From assembly GCA_965277775.1 (NCBI GenBank), contig OZ255843.1:868001-932000 (forward strand): a stretch of DNA of 64,000 bases. The letters are read 5' to 3'. The notes below the pieces were generated by a model that was not told the origin of the DNA, did not search any database, and was given only the letters and a program-made list of their open reading frames with translations. The DNA comes from G965195345 sp965277775 (lineage in GTDB: Bacteria > Pseudomonadota > Gammaproteobacteria > CAKMZV01). Within the stretch, counting starts at the first letter, position 1, and the number at the start of each line of letters is the position of its first letter. This document shows, piece after piece, positions 1-9,153 of the stretch. The position numbers and the translations under genes were made by a program.

Positions 1-42
1 GGGATCTATGTCTTTTTTAACGATTTTGATTGGTATAGCCAT
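1..42 (-). CDS. Start of a gene running off the left edge, possibly the ABC permease
   Basis: Only 14 codons (MAIPIKIVKKDIDP...) are visible. They follow the ATPase gene on the same strand by 17 bases. ATPases of this two-domain sugar/nucleoside class are usually followed by their membrane permeases, so a permease is the likely product, but no membrane segment lies inside the window. The ATG at 42 is preceded by a purine-rich stretch (GAAAGAAT). Confidence 0.4.
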   Translation of the reverse strand, partial: MAIPIKIVKKDIDP

Positions 43-59
43 AGTTATTCTTTCATTAC

Positions 60-1544
60 CTACGCGGTCATCATTAAGCCCACTTCTTCTAAGGTCAGCT
101 GTTCAATGGGCTGTACTTCGCCAACGTGTCCATCTTTGATGACTGCCAATTCATCACATAATGTAAAGATTTCATCCAAGTCTTCTGATACGGTTAAAAT
201 CGCCACGCCAGCATCCCGCATTGCAATGATTTGGTTGCGAATGAAAATCGCCGATTGAATGTCAACGCCCCAAGTTGGATTAGAAATCAACAAAACTTTG
301 GGTGCTTGCAGAATCGTTCTACCGACGATGTACTTCTGTAAATTGCCGCCCGACAGGCTGCTTGCCAAACTCTGATGGCTTTCAGTTTTAACGGAAAAAT
401 CGTCAATAACTTGATCAGAAAAACCTGCCAGTGCTCGGTAATTTATTAAGCCGTTTATATCGAATTTTTTGGGTTTTGAAATGCCGAGCAGCGCGTTCTC
501 TAACAAACTCAATTGAGTCACTGCCGAGCGTCCCAATCGTTCTGTGGGGACGAATAATATCCCTGCGGCATTTCTTTGCTTAACCCCCCATTGCTCAATG
601 TTCTGCCCCAAGAAGGTGATTTCTCCCTTCTGACCGATTGTTTCACCAGATAAATACGACATTAAAGGGTCTTGACCATGCCCCGAGATGCCTGCAATCC
701 CTGTGATACATCCGCTTTTCAACACCAATTCTTGTACTGAAAAAGCCTCATCTGGATGCGCTTCCTTCGTTGGATGTTTGAGGCTTAGTACAACCTCTTT
801 ACCCGCTGCATTGCTGCGATCTAAATAATCGCTCACTTTCGAGCCAACCATCATTTCAGCAATTTCAGCGACTTCTAAATGGGTCAGATCGCACACGCCC
901 ACATTTTTCCCTCTGCGTAGCACTGTGGCTTCATCACATATTTGTTTGATTTCATTTAATTTGTGACCAATGAATAAAATTGAGCAGCCTTCATCTCGCA
1001 ATTTCCTCAAGGTATCGAACAAATGGTTCGTTTCGATGGGCGTTAGCACCGAAGTAGGCTCATCTAAAATGAGTAATTTGGGTTTTTGTAATAAGCATCG
1101 AATGATTTCTACTCGCTGTTTCTCACCTGTGGAAAGATCGTTGATCAAGGCATCTGGGTCGATTTCTAAATGATAGTTTTTACTGATCTCCATCACGTGC
1201 TGAGCCAGTTCTTGCCGACTGCCTTTGAAGTCAACGCCGAGTAAAATATTCTCCATCACTGTTAATACATCGAACAGTTCAAAGTGTTGAAAAACGATGC
1301 CTATACCCGCTTGACGTGCTTTTATCGGTGAGTCGATGACTATTTCTTGGTCTTCAAAAAGTATTTGTCCTGAATCTTTTTCAACCAAGCCATAAATGAT
1401 ATTGACCAGTGTGCTTTTTCCAGCGCCGTTCTCACCCAATAGAGCATGGATACTGGCAGGTTTAACCACCAGATCAACTTGGTCGCATGCTTGGAGCTGA
1501 CCATAGCGTTTGGATATGTTTTTAAGAACTAACTGGTGGCGCAT
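60..1544 (-). CDS. ABC importer ATPase with two nucleotide-binding domains (sugar/nucleoside class, YufO-like)
   Basis: Predicted cytoplasmic ATPase of a BMP/nucleoside-type importer. The first half has a complete Walker A (GENGAGKST, residues 38-46), a Q-loop region (VFQHFELF), the signature LSTGEKQRVEI and Walker B LLILDEPTSVLT. The second half keeps LSGGNLQKYIVGR, but its Walker A is degenerate (GISGHGQDPL), which is normal for this class. The ATG at 1544 is preferred over a TTG at 1550. It overlaps the end of xdhC by 16 bases, so the two are probably co-transcribed. Next to an XdhC protein the substrate may be a purine or nucleoside; that is inference from context, and the sequence does not reveal the substrate. 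Confidence 0.85.
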   Translation of the reverse strand: MRHQLVLKNISKRYGQLQACDQVDLVVKPASIHALLGENGAGKSTLVNIIYGLVEKDSGQILFEDQEIVIDSPIKARQAGIGIVFQHFELFDVLTVMENILLGVDFKGSRQELAQHVMEISKNYHLEIDPDALINDLSTGEKQRVEIIRCLLQKPKLLILDEPTSVLTPIETNHLFDTLRKLRDEGCSILFIGHKLNEIKQICDEATVLRRGKNVGVCDLTHLEVAEIAEMMVGSKVSDYLDRSNAAGKEVVLSLKHPTKEAHPDEAFSVQELVLKSGCITGIAGISGHGQDPLMSYLSGETIGQKGEITFLGQNIEQWGVKQRNAAGILFVPTERLGRSAVTQLSLLENALLGISKPKKFDINGLINYRALAGFSDQVIDDFSVKTESHQSLASSLSGGNLQKYIVGRTILQAPKVLLISNPTWGVDIQSAIFIRNQIIAMRDAGVAILTVSEDLDEIFTLCDELAVIKDGHVGEVQPIEQLTLEEVGLMMTA

Positions 1545-2635
1545 GGGCAATTATTATACTGGTTAATTTGTTCAACAACTGCATTTGCTATTGAAATGGC
1601 CGTAACCTCTGGTGATTTACTGAACTGATATTTCTTACCGATTGGACACTGTAAGCGATCTATGGTGGCCTGATTCAAACCTGCTTTAGTTAGACGATGC
1701 CTAAAACGCTTGGCTTTGACTTCAGAGCCAATGAGTCCAAGATAACTGAAAGTCTTATTATTCATAATATGTTGACACAAATTAAAATCCACTTGATGGT
1801 CATATGTTATCACAAGATAACAAGCATTCGGCGGAATTCTGTTTATTGCTTTTTCAAAATCCGAGCATATTATACTAATATTCTCTTGCTGATTGGCATA
1901 ATCGCCCAAAGCGGATTGCCGATCATCAATCCAATATAGATGGATGGGTAAATTTTTGATCATGGGCACTAAGGCCTGCCCCACATGGCCGGCCCCAAAC
2001 AAAGCAACAGGCAATAAATCTTCAACACTCAGCCGCTCTATACTTATTAGATGGTTGTCTAAGGTTCGCGATGCATCATTTTCATCACCTGCCCCATCAT
2101 ATAAGGCAAAAGTGTGTTCTGCACCAGCCTCCATCATCTTTTGGCAAAGAGGCAACAACGCAGGCTGGTATGCCCTCTCTACGGCATCTAATCCACAATG
2201 TTGGGTATAAACCCATTTCTTACAGACTTGATCGTCGGCTTTGTACAGCGAAAGCAGCAAACAAGGCTGATCAGAAGGCCGCTCAAACAGCCTATCTAAC
2301 CAAGAAAAGGGTGATTGTGATGTTTCAGTGTGGGCGATTTTTTCTACACAAATTTTAACCATGCCACCACAACATTGATTCAATTCAACACCCAATGCAA
2401 AGGTCTTGATTAAGCATTCTGAAAGGTCTTTGGCAGGTGATTTGAACAGCGTTTTTGCCGTTTCGCTGATTTGCAGTTCTAAGCGCCCACCACCGACGGT
2501 CCCCATAAAATTTTTGCCATCATAAACCATCTTAGTCCCAGCAGTGCAGGGAGCAGAGCCTTTGATTTCAATCACTGTGATTAAAATAAAAGGCTTTTTC
2601 TCTGCCCACAGAGGCTTAATGATGTCTAACCACAT
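1529..2635 (-). CDS. xdhC: XdhC/CoxI family molybdenum cofactor maturation protein
   Basis: 368 aa. XdhC proteins bind molybdenum cofactor and help insert its sulfurated form into xanthine dehydrogenase-type enzymes. The N-terminal XdhC/CoxI domain contains IEIKGSAPCTAGTKM and the glycine-rich GTVGGGRLE. The C-terminal half is a Rossmann-like domain with FGAGHVGQALVPMI (about residues 213-226) and the distal IGLIGS-type element LGLIGSEVKAKRF. The ATG at 2635 has GGAAG just upstream. It overlaps the following ABC ATPase gene. No xanthine dehydrogenase subunit is in the window, so its client enzyme must be encoded elsewhere. The whole gene is intact. Confidence 0.85.
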   Translation of the reverse strand: MWLDIIKPLWAEKKPFILITVIEIKGSAPCTAGTKMVYDGKNFMGTVGGGRLELQISETAKTLFKSPAKDLSECLIKTFALGVELNQCCGGMVKICVEKIAHTETSQSPFSWLDRLFERPSDQPCLLLSLYKADDQVCKKWVYTQHCGLDAVERAYQPALLPLCQKMMEAGAEHTFALYDGAGDENDASRTLDNHLISIERLSVEDLLPVALFGAGHVGQALVPMIKNLPIHLYWIDDRQSALGDYANQQENISIICSDFEKAINRIPPNACYLVITYDHQVDFNLCQHIMNNKTFSYLGLIGSEVKAKRFRHRLTKAGLNQATIDRLQCPIGKKYQFSKSPEVTAISIANAVVEQINQYNNCPCATS

Positions 2636-2759
2636 ACTTCCATAATCTCGCGTATATCCAGCTATTCAGTTGCAATGGATATTGTAGCCAATAATGTTTA
2701 CAATGCGCACTTAATCATGTGAATCGTTCCACCTTGCTGTTTTTCTGATAGGCTCAAAT

Positions 2760-3788
2760 ATGACCAAACATTCATTCTCTGACACCATCATCAAATGGCA
2801 AAAAAAACATGGTCGTCGCCATTTGCCCTGGCAACTCAAAAAAACACCGTATCGTGTCTGGGTGTCAGAAATCATGTTGCAACAAACCCAAGTCCAAACA
2901 GTCATTCCCTATTACGACCGTTTTATGCACCAGTTTCCGAACATCCAAAGTTTGGCGGCTGCAGACATTAACGAGGTCATGCACTTATGGTCGGGATTGG
3001 GTTACTACGCTCGTGGCAAAAATTTACACCGCGCCGCCTGCCAGATTTGCGCTCAGCATGGTGGCATTTTCCCCAAAGATTACGATTCAATCATTCAATT
3101 ATCGGGTATAGGCCCTTCCACAGCGGGGGCGATCCTTTCATTGTCCATGGGTCAGTCTGCGGTGGTGCTTGACGGCAATGTCAAACGGGTCATTGCCAGG
3201 CATCAAGGGCTATTTGAAGATTTTTCTCAAACAAAACCTCATAAACAATTGTGGCAATTGGCTGAGCAACTCTTGCCTCAAAAATCATGCGATCGATACA
3301 ACCAAGGATTGATGGACATAGGTGCCACGTGCTGTACTCAAGCACAACCAAACTGTCACCAATGTCCATTAGAAAAAAGCTGTTATGCCAACCTAAACAA
3401 CTGCCAAAAAGACATTCCTGTCAAAAAAGCCCGAACCCCCAAACCGACTAAATCCGAAGCGTTCCTACTCATCGTTAATGAGCAATATGTTTTATTAAAG
3501 AAAAGACCTTCTACAGGCATTTGGTCAAATTTATGGTGCCTCCCTTCGCGTTCTGAAGCGGAAAAACTGACCACTGACTGGCAAGAACATCAGCCAGTTT
3601 TGCAAGATCGAACCACCTTTACCCATTATCATTTAGACTTCACAGTCACCCCATGCAGTAATAGTGATTTCACTCTAACTTCAAAAGAATGGCTTTGGTA
3701 CAATCAGAAGAACCCACCAGCCATCGGAATGCCTGCGCCGATCATTCAGGTTATTAATCAATATTTTAGTCAATCTCATGCATTTTAA
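2760..3788 (+). CDS. mutY: A/G-specific adenine DNA glycosylase MutY
   Basis: 342 aa. Removes adenine mispaired with 8-oxoguanine in base excision repair. Visible: catalytic Glu in SEIMLQQTQV, helix-hairpin-helix LSGIGPSTAGAI, catalytic Asp in VVLDGNVKRVIAR, a C-x6-C-x2-C-x5-C iron-sulfur cluster (CTQAQPNCHQCPLEKSC) and a C-terminal NUDIX-like domain that reads oxoG. Length is normal for the family. The following gene is yggX (15 bases on), the classical mutY-yggX pair of gammaproteobacteria. Divergent from xdhC across a 124-bp spacer. Confidence 0.96.
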   Translation: MTKHSFSDTIIKWQKKHGRRHLPWQLKKTPYRVWVSEIMLQQTQVQTVIPYYDRFMHQFPNIQSLAAADINEVMHLWSGLGYYARGKNLHRAACQICAQHGGIFPKDYDSIIQLSGIGPSTAGAILSLSMGQSAVVLDGNVKRVIARHQGLFEDFSQTKPHKQLWQLAEQLLPQKSCDRYNQGLMDIGATCCTQAQPNCHQCPLEKSCYANLNNCQKDIPVKKARTPKPTKSEAFLLIVNEQYVLLKKRPSTGIWSNLWCLPSRSEAEKLTTDWQEHQPVLQDRTTFTHYHLDFTVTPCSNSDFTLTSKEWLWYNQKNPPAIGMPAPIIQVINQYFSQSHAF

Positions 3789-3802
3789 ATTTGGAGAACA
3801 TC

Positions 3803-4072
3803 GTGACGAGAAAAGTAATTTGCCAAAAACATAAAATCGAAATGGAAGGTTTAGATAAACCCCCATTTCCCACAGAAGAGGGTCAAAAAATCTATGACTC
3901 AATTTCAAAATTAGCGTGGCAAGAATGGATTGGCTATCAAACCATTCTTATCAATGAATACCGACTGTCATCATTAGACCCCAAAGCGCGCATATTTCTG
4001 GCAGAAGAGCGCACCAAATTTCTATTTGGCGAAGGCATCGATTTACCCGACGCCTTTAAACCCATTGAGTAG
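3803..4072 (+). CDS. yggX: Fe(2+)-trafficking / oxidative protection protein YggX
   Basis: 89 aa from a GTG start. The start is set by GGAG at 3793-3796, six bases before the GTG, and by the conserved beginning (V/M)TRKVICQKH. An upstream TTG would add four residues that do not fit the family. Conserved core: EMEGLDKPPFP, GQKIYDSISKLAWQEW and LAEERTKFLFG. The family protects iron-sulfur clusters and helps supply Fe(II). It sits directly downstream of mutY, whose product carries an Fe-S cluster. Confidence 0.95.
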   Translation: MTRKVICQKHKIEMEGLDKPPFPTEEGQKIYDSISKLAWQEWIGYQTILINEYRLSSLDPKARIFLAEERTKFLFGEGIDLPDAFKPIE

Positions 4073-5035
4073 ATGAGTACAATCATGCAAACATTTATGA
4101 AAGCCGCTGTGATCGGCCAATTTGGCGAGGCCTCTGAATTCAAACTCCATGCAAATGTGCCAATCCCTGAAATTGATGACCATGAAGTTTTGATTCAAAC
4201 CCATTATGCTTCTATCAATCCCATCGATTGGAAAACCCGAAAAGGGCTAGGTTGGGGCGCCAATGCCATTAAAGACCTGTTACCTTGGGTGTTGGGTTTT
4301 GACTTTTCTGGAACGGTTGCAAAAATTGGTAAAGACGTACAAGGCATTGCCGTAAATGATCGCGTTTGTGGCACAGCCAATATGCTGACCAAAGGGGGAA
4401 GTTACGCTGAATACACGGTTGCGACCGCTTCAGACATCTCAAAAATCCCCAATGGCATAGATTTTCAGACCGCTGCTGCTCTGCCCTTGGCTGGTTTAAC
4501 CGCTTGGCAAGCTTTGGAACTCGTCAATGTACACCCCAAAAGCAAGGTTTTAATCTTAGCAGGCGCCGGCGGTGTTGGTCATATATGCGCTCAACTTGCC
4601 GGGCAAAAAACGACTGAAGTCAGCGCGACCGCCTCATCTAAAAACCAAGCCTTCGTTCAATCGCTTGGTGTGACCGCCATTGATTACCAAAGTCAATCCT
4701 TGCCCAATGAATATTATGACCTAATCATTGATTTCGTCGGCGCCAAAACGGGTAAAAACAGCATTGCTGCTCTGAAAAAATCGGGTACCATTGTAACCAT
4801 TCCCACAATCACAGCAGAGGACATCATCATTGCTGCTAAAAAGTCTGGGCGAATTGGGTTGGGACTGTTAAGACATTCAGAGTGCACGCAATTAGATGCC
4901 ATGCTTAACAGTGTTGTTGCAGGAGAATTGGCGGTTGAAATTGCCCAAAACTTTGATTTAACCGACATTCAAGCGGCACACGAACTGTCCGAGACGGGTC
5001 ATGTACGAGGGAAAATCACACTGAAAGTCCGTTGA
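4073..5035 (+). CDS. NADPH-dependent medium-chain (quinone-type) oxidoreductase
   Basis: 320 aa, MDR superfamily, zinc-independent. An N-terminal GroES-like domain (EVLIQTHYASINPIDWKTR, VLGFDFSGTVAKIG) is followed by a Rossmann domain with AGAGGVGHICAQLA (about residues 162-175). Structural and catalytic zinc cysteines of true alcohol dehydrogenases are absent. The substrate cannot be read from sequence; relatives reduce quinones or enones. The ATG at 4073 directly abuts the yggX stop, so translation is probably coupled. Internal ATGs at 4085 and 4097 are alternative starts. Confidence 0.85.
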   Translation: MSTIMQTFMKAAVIGQFGEASEFKLHANVPIPEIDDHEVLIQTHYASINPIDWKTRKGLGWGANAIKDLLPWVLGFDFSGTVAKIGKDVQGIAVNDRVCGTANMLTKGGSYAEYTVATASDISKIPNGIDFQTAAALPLAGLTAWQALELVNVHPKSKVLILAGAGGVGHICAQLAGQKTTEVSATASSKNQAFVQSLGVTAIDYQSQSLPNEYYDLIIDFVGAKTGKNSIAALKKSGTIVTIPTITAEDIIIAAKKSGRIGLGLLRHSECTQLDAMLNSVVAGELAVEIAQNFDLTDIQAAHELSETGHVRGKITLKVR

Positions 5036-5039
5036 CGGC

Positions 5040-5732
5040 ATGCCGATGATGATGCAACAAAGTATAGAGCAATTTAAGGTCGCCTTTAACGAACAGTGTT
5101 GTGCATGTAACCGTAATCCCAATGATTGCACAGTGGTTGCCGTCAGCAAAAAACAAAGCACCGAAAAAATTATTGAAGCCTATAACTGTGGTCAGCTTGA
5201 TTTTGGCGAAAACTACTTACAAGAGTTGCAATCCAAGCACGATGAATTAGAAGCCCTGCCGATTATTTGGCATTTTATTGGCGCCATTCAGAGTAATAAG
5301 GCGGCTGAAATTGCGAAAATTGCCGATTGGGTGCACAGCATAGAGCGCATTAAAATTGCGCGCATTCTCAATGACTCGCGCCCTGCACATTTGCCACCGA
5401 TCAATGTTTGTATTCAAGTAAACCTTCATCAAGAATCCCAAAAGGCGGGCATTCCAGAAAACCAAGTAATCCCTTTAATTGAGGCCATTCAAACCTTAGA
5501 GCATATCAATTTACGCGGGCTAATGCTCATTACACCTGCCAACCTCAATGAGGCTCAAAGTTTGGCAAGCTTCCAATCGCTAACCGCTCTATTCAACACG
5601 CTCAAACAAGCCTTTCCTCATTTAAACTTGGATACATTGTCTATGGGCATGAGCGGCGATTGGAAAATGGCTTTGGCCGGAGGTAGTACAATGCTACGTA
5701 TTGGCTCATCAATATTTGGAGAACGGTTATGA
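5040..5732 (+). CDS. yggS: YggS-family pyridoxal phosphate homeostasis protein
   Basis: 230 aa, single-domain PLP-binding TIM barrel similar to the N-terminal fold of alanine racemase. The PLP-lysine motif is VVAVSKKQS, followed by FGENYLQEL, WHFIGAIQSNK and the phosphate-binding C-terminal segment LSMGMSGDWKMAL. The family buffers free PLP rather than catalysing a reaction. It follows the oxidoreductase by four bases and overlaps the DUF924 gene by four (ATGA), so this is one operon. The start may be any of several near-adjacent ATGs (5040, 5046, 5049). Confidence 0.93.
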   Translation: MPMMMQQSIEQFKVAFNEQCCACNRNPNDCTVVAVSKKQSTEKIIEAYNCGQLDFGENYLQELQSKHDELEALPIIWHFIGAIQSNKAAEIAKIADWVHSIERIKIARILNDSRPAHLPPINVCIQVNLHQESQKAGIPENQVIPLIEAIQTLEHINLRGLMLITPANLNEAQSLASFQSLTALFNTLKQAFPHLNLDTLSMGMSGDWKMALAGGSTMLRIGSSIFGERL

Positions 5733-6268
5733 TTAAAGAAGTCTTAGAATTTTGGTTCACAAAACCCATGTCAGAGTACTGGTTTGGCAGGTCAACTCAG
5801 ATCGATGATACGATCAGAGAACGCTTTGAGGCGCTTTGGCAAAAAGGCGCCAATGGCGAGCTACAATCTTGGCAAAGCACCCCCGAAGGCTGTTTGGCAT
5901 TATGTATCGTATTGGATCAGTTTCCACTCAACATGTTTCGCAGAGACCCCAAGAGTTTCCAGACCGAACAAATGGCCGTTGCTGTTGCCAAGTATGCCAT
6001 AGCCAATCAGTTTCAGCAAAAACTGCCGATTGATCAGGTCAGTTTTTTGTTTATGCCGTTCATGCATAGCGAAAACATTGACGATCAAAACACCTGCATT
6101 GAATTATTTGAATCCTTTGATTTACAGCAAAGCGCGCATTTTGCCCATCACCATAAAAACCTCATCGAGCAGTTTGGCAGATTTCCACACAGAAACGCCA
6201 TTCTTGGGCGAAAAAACACCCCAGAAGAAACGCAATATTTAGCATCGGATGACGCTTTTTTAGGATAA
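5729..6268 (+). CDS. DUF924 family protein
   Basis: 179 aa. Recognised by the N-terminal EVLEFWFTKPMSEYWF, the central LCIVLDQFPLNMFRRDPKSF and the C-terminal GRFPHRNAILGRKNTPEET. The family folds as TPR-like helices and has no established biochemical role. It starts inside the end of yggS (ATGATT) and is followed by the asparaginase gene after one base, so it is translated from the same mRNA. No signal peptide. Confidence 0.9.
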   Translation: MIKEVLEFWFTKPMSEYWFGRSTQIDDTIRERFEALWQKGANGELQSWQSTPEGCLALCIVLDQFPLNMFRRDPKSFQTEQMAVAVAKYAIANQFQQKLPIDQVSFLFMPFMHSENIDDQNTCIELFESFDLQQSAHFAHHHKNLIEQFGRFPHRNAILGRKNTPEETQYLASDDAFLG

Positions 6269-6269
6269 G

Positions 6270-6755
6270 ATGACTTCAAAAATACACATCATCGTAACGG
6301 GCGGGACTTTTGATAAGGATTATGACCCTATCAAGGGTTTACTCGCTTTCAAACAGTCGCATTTGGATCAAATAATCGAACAAGTTAATCTGACCGTGCC
6401 TTATGAAGCAGAGATTCTATTGCTAAAAGACAGTTTGGATTTTGATGACAATGATCGCGAGCAGCTCAACAAGGCCATACTCAATAGTCCGCATCAAAAA
6501 ATTGTGGTGATTCATGGCACCGACACCATGCAGCAAAACGCGAACAACTTAGCCGCTTGTCAAAAAACCGTTGTTTTTACTGGTGCGATGCGCCCTTGGG
6601 CGTTGAGTCATAGCGATGCAGAATTTAATCTTGGAATGGCCATCGCATTGGTCCAAACTTTGGAACAGGGTGTTTTTATCACCATGCACGGTCAATACTG
6701 GCCCGCAGACAAGGTGCAGAAAAACCGAACGATTGGACGATTCCAATCACTCTAA
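6270..6755 (+). CDS. Short asparaginase-domain protein
   Basis: 161 aa, only the N-terminal asparaginase/glutaminase domain. Both threonine-containing active-site signatures are present: VTGGTFDK at the N terminus and VIHGTDTM in the middle, with FTGAMRP downstream. Classical L-asparaginases are about 330 aa with a second domain; this compact form occurs as stand-alone proteins in some gammaproteobacteria. Whether it hydrolyses asparagine is unknown. Last gene of the mutY-to-asparaginase run; a hairpin overlaps its stop codon. Confidence 0.85.
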   Translation: MTSKIHIIVTGGTFDKDYDPIKGLLAFKQSHLDQIIEQVNLTVPYEAEILLLKDSLDFDDNDREQLNKAILNSPHQKIVVIHGTDTMQQNANNLAACQKTVVFTGAMRPWALSHSDAEFNLGMAIALVQTLEQGVFITMHGQYWPADKVQKNRTIGRFQSL

Positions 6756-6772
6756 GAGGCAATACTCTTAGA
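6751..6772. terminator. Possible bidirectional terminator hairpin between the asparaginase gene and infA
   Basis: Perfect 8-bp stem TCTAAGAG / CTCTTAGA around the loop GCAATA, including the asparaginase stop codon. It lies between convergent genes. There is no T tract on either side, so it may only mark the 3' end or stabilise it. Confidence 0.4.
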
Positions 6773-6815
6773 ATCAACGACCAATAAGCTGAAGAATAAA
6801 AGAACTATGAAATAG

Positions 6816-7031
6816 TTATTTGTTGCGATAAACAATTCGACCTTTGGTCAAATCGTAAGGGCTGATTTCTACAATGACTTGATCACCGTTTAAGATGCGA
6901 ATGTAGTGTTTGCGGATTTTGCCAGAAATATGGGTATTTAAAATATGTCCATTTTCAAGCTCCACTCTAAAAGCGGCGTTGGGTAAAGTTTCGATGACCT
7001 TACCTTCCATTTCAATAACATCTTTAGCCAT
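6816..7031 (-). CDS. infA: Translation initiation factor IF-1
   Basis: 71 aa, one residue shorter than the usual 72. A single S1/OB fold that binds the 30S A site. Nearly the whole chain is recognisable: MAKDVIEMEGKVIETLPNA, FRVELENGHILNTHISGKIRKH, DQVIVEISPYDLTKGRIVYR. Monocistronic on the minus strand, convergent with the asparaginase gene. Confidence 0.97.
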   Translation of the reverse strand: MAKDVIEMEGKVIETLPNAAFRVELENGHILNTHISGKIRKHYIRILNGDQVIVEISPYDLTKGRIVYRNK

Positions 7032-7293
7032 AAAATTTCCTCAAGATAATAAGTTCGCCGTATTATACTCTGTGACAGCCTTATTCTGTGGTTGTCTTTG
7101 ATCAATCACATAGAACGGCTTGAAAGCATCTCTTGGGGCACAGCATCAAACAGCAGCTTAGGCAAAAGCAATTACGTTAAATAAATTGGCGTCATATCGA
7201 ATTAAATCGCCCAAATCAATCACTGAATTGAGTGGGCTCAAGCGCCAAAAATGCAGAACTCAAGCCCATTCGAGCATTAAAATTTCTAGGCAA

Positions 7294-9153
7294 TCAGTCT
7301 TTCTTTTGTGGATTGGGTCTGTTTGATGAATTATTGCCGCGCGCTTGATTATTATTGCGCGATCGGTTGTTTTGCCGGCGAACTGGATTACGCACGCCAC
7401 GCCGATTGGAATAATGTCGTCTGCTGTTACTGTTTTTACCTCTGCCTCTTCTAACAGGTTTTTCCTGTTTCTGCTCTCCAAGCCCAAACAAACGAGCAAA
7501 GAAACCTGGTTTCTTAGCCGTCGGTACGGGTGAATCAGGCGATACCGAATTAACAGCTGGCTTTTCAGTCACTGCTTGAGGCTTGCTCATCATTTCGAGC
7601 ACATCTGCCGTAGAGGGCTTTGTCCCCTTTTTGTTGGTATAACTGGCACCATACTTGCCCAACCGTTTATCACCAAGTTGAACGGTTTCAAGCGTGTAAT
7701 TTGGTGATATGAGGTATTCATTTGGAATAACTACGACGGATATGCGGTGTCTTTCTTCTATGCGCATAATTTCCGAGCGTTTCTCATTGATCATGAACGT
7801 TGCCACGTCCACGGGCAACTGAAGATAGAGACGCATCGCGCCTTTGGCAATTGCCGCGTCTTCCAAGGCTCTGATGATCGCCAAAGAGATGGATTCAATG
7901 CTTCGGGTAATGCCCGTACCAGCACAGTAAGGACAATTGGATTGATTATCCTCGATCAATGAAGAACCCAATCTCTGACGAGACATTTCCAATAATCCAA
8001 AACGAGAGATGTTGCTGATTTTAACGCGTGCGCGATCGTATTGAATCCATTCATATAAACGACTCTCAACCTTCTTACGGTTGCCATCGTTCGACATATC
8101 AATAAAGTCAATGACCATCAGCCCACCCAAGTCGCGCAACCGCAGTTGGCGGGCGACTTCTTCAGCGGCTTCTAAATTCGTTTGTAATGCCGTTTCTTCA
8201 ATGTCCTTACCTTGTGTTGCGCGGCTTGAGTTCACGTCAATGGCGCATAAAGCTTCGGTTGAGTCAATGACAATGGCACCGCCAGATGGTAGTGCAACAA
8301 TGCGTGAAAAAGCGTTTTCAATTTGGGTCTCAATGTCAAAGTGGTTGAATAGGGACAACGACTTGTTATAGAGTTTTATTTTATTGCTGAACGACGGAAT
8401 AACCCTATTAACAAAATCAAGGGCATTTTGATAAGTGTCTGTGTCGTCTATAAGTATTTCTTCAACATCTGTACGTAAATAGTCCCGAATGGTTCTTTGG
8501 ATTAATCCATCTTCTTGATGAATTAAAAAGGGTACTGATTTTTCATTGGCTGTATCAGTAATGACATTCCATAATTTGAGCAGGTAGTCCAAATTCCACT
8601 GTAATTCATCCACTGAATGTCCGACACCTGAAGTTCTAATGATCAGGCGCATGTCATCGGGTACAGTTAAAGACTCTAAGGCTTCACGCATTTCTTTGCG
8701 CTGCTCATTATCTAAGGATCGTGAAATCCCGCTGACCTTGCCTTCGTTCGCTGATGATGTTGGCATTAACACCAACAACGAGCCTGCAAGGCTGATGTAA
8801 GTCGTTAAAGAAGCGCCCTTCGATCCTCGTTCCTCTTTTTCAACTTGTACGATGATTTCTTGCCCAGATTTAAGCGATTCTGAAATGTTGGGTCTTTTGT
8901 CCGAATCATTTGGCTGATTAATGTAGCGCGCACAAACTTCTTTAAAGGGCAAAAAACCATGACGGTCCTGTCCAAAATCAACAAAAGCCGCTTCTAAACT
9001 GGGCTCTATTCGAGTGATGATGCCTTTGTAAATGTTTGAGCGTTTACGATTTTGTGAGACGGTTTCAATGTTTAAATCAAAAAGCTGATCGTCTTGCAAA
9101 AGCGCAACTCGCAGTTCGTCCGATTGCTGGGCGTTAATTAAAATTCTTTTCAT
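7294..9153 (-). CDS. rne: Ribonuclease E (short form)
   Basis: 619 aa. Endoribonuclease of mRNA decay and rRNA/tRNA processing. N-terminal S1 domain (KGIITRIEPSLEAAFVDFG), the 5'-sensor/RNase H-like region, catalytic aspartates in CAIDVNSSR and GLMVIDFID, and the zinc-link CPYCAGTG at about residue 405. The N-terminal sequence (MKRILINAQQ) is RNase E rather than RNase G. The C-terminal tail is only about 110 residues, with a basic Arg/Asn/Gly-rich end (RRGRGKNSNSRR), far shorter than the ~550-residue scaffold of the E. coli enzyme. It therefore probably assembles a reduced degradosome or none. Confidence 0.93.
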   Translation of the reverse strand: MKRILINAQQSDELRVALLQDDQLFDLNIETVSQNRKRSNIYKGIITRIEPSLEAAFVDFGQDRHGFLPFKEVCARYINQPNDSDKRPNISESLKSGQEIIVQVEKEERGSKGASLTTYISLAGSLLVLMPTSSANEGKVSGISRSLDNEQRKEMREALESLTVPDDMRLIIRTSGVGHSVDELQWNLDYLLKLWNVITDTANEKSVPFLIHQEDGLIQRTIRDYLRTDVEEILIDDTDTYQNALDFVNRVIPSFSNKIKLYNKSLSLFNHFDIETQIENAFSRIVALPSGGAIVIDSTEALCAIDVNSSRATQGKDIEETALQTNLEAAEEVARQLRLRDLGGLMVIDFIDMSNDGNRKKVESRLYEWIQYDRARVKISNISRFGLLEMSRQRLGSSLIEDNQSNCPYCAGTGITRSIESISLAIIRALEDAAIAKGAMRLYLQLPVDVATFMINEKRSEIMRIEERHRISVVVIPNEYLISPNYTLETVQLGDKRLGKYGASYTNKKGTKPSTADVLEMMSKPQAVTEKPAVNSVSPDSPVPTAKKPGFFARLFGLGEQKQEKPVRRGRGKNSNSRRHYSNRRGVRNPVRRQNNRSRNNNQARGNNSSNRPNPQKKD

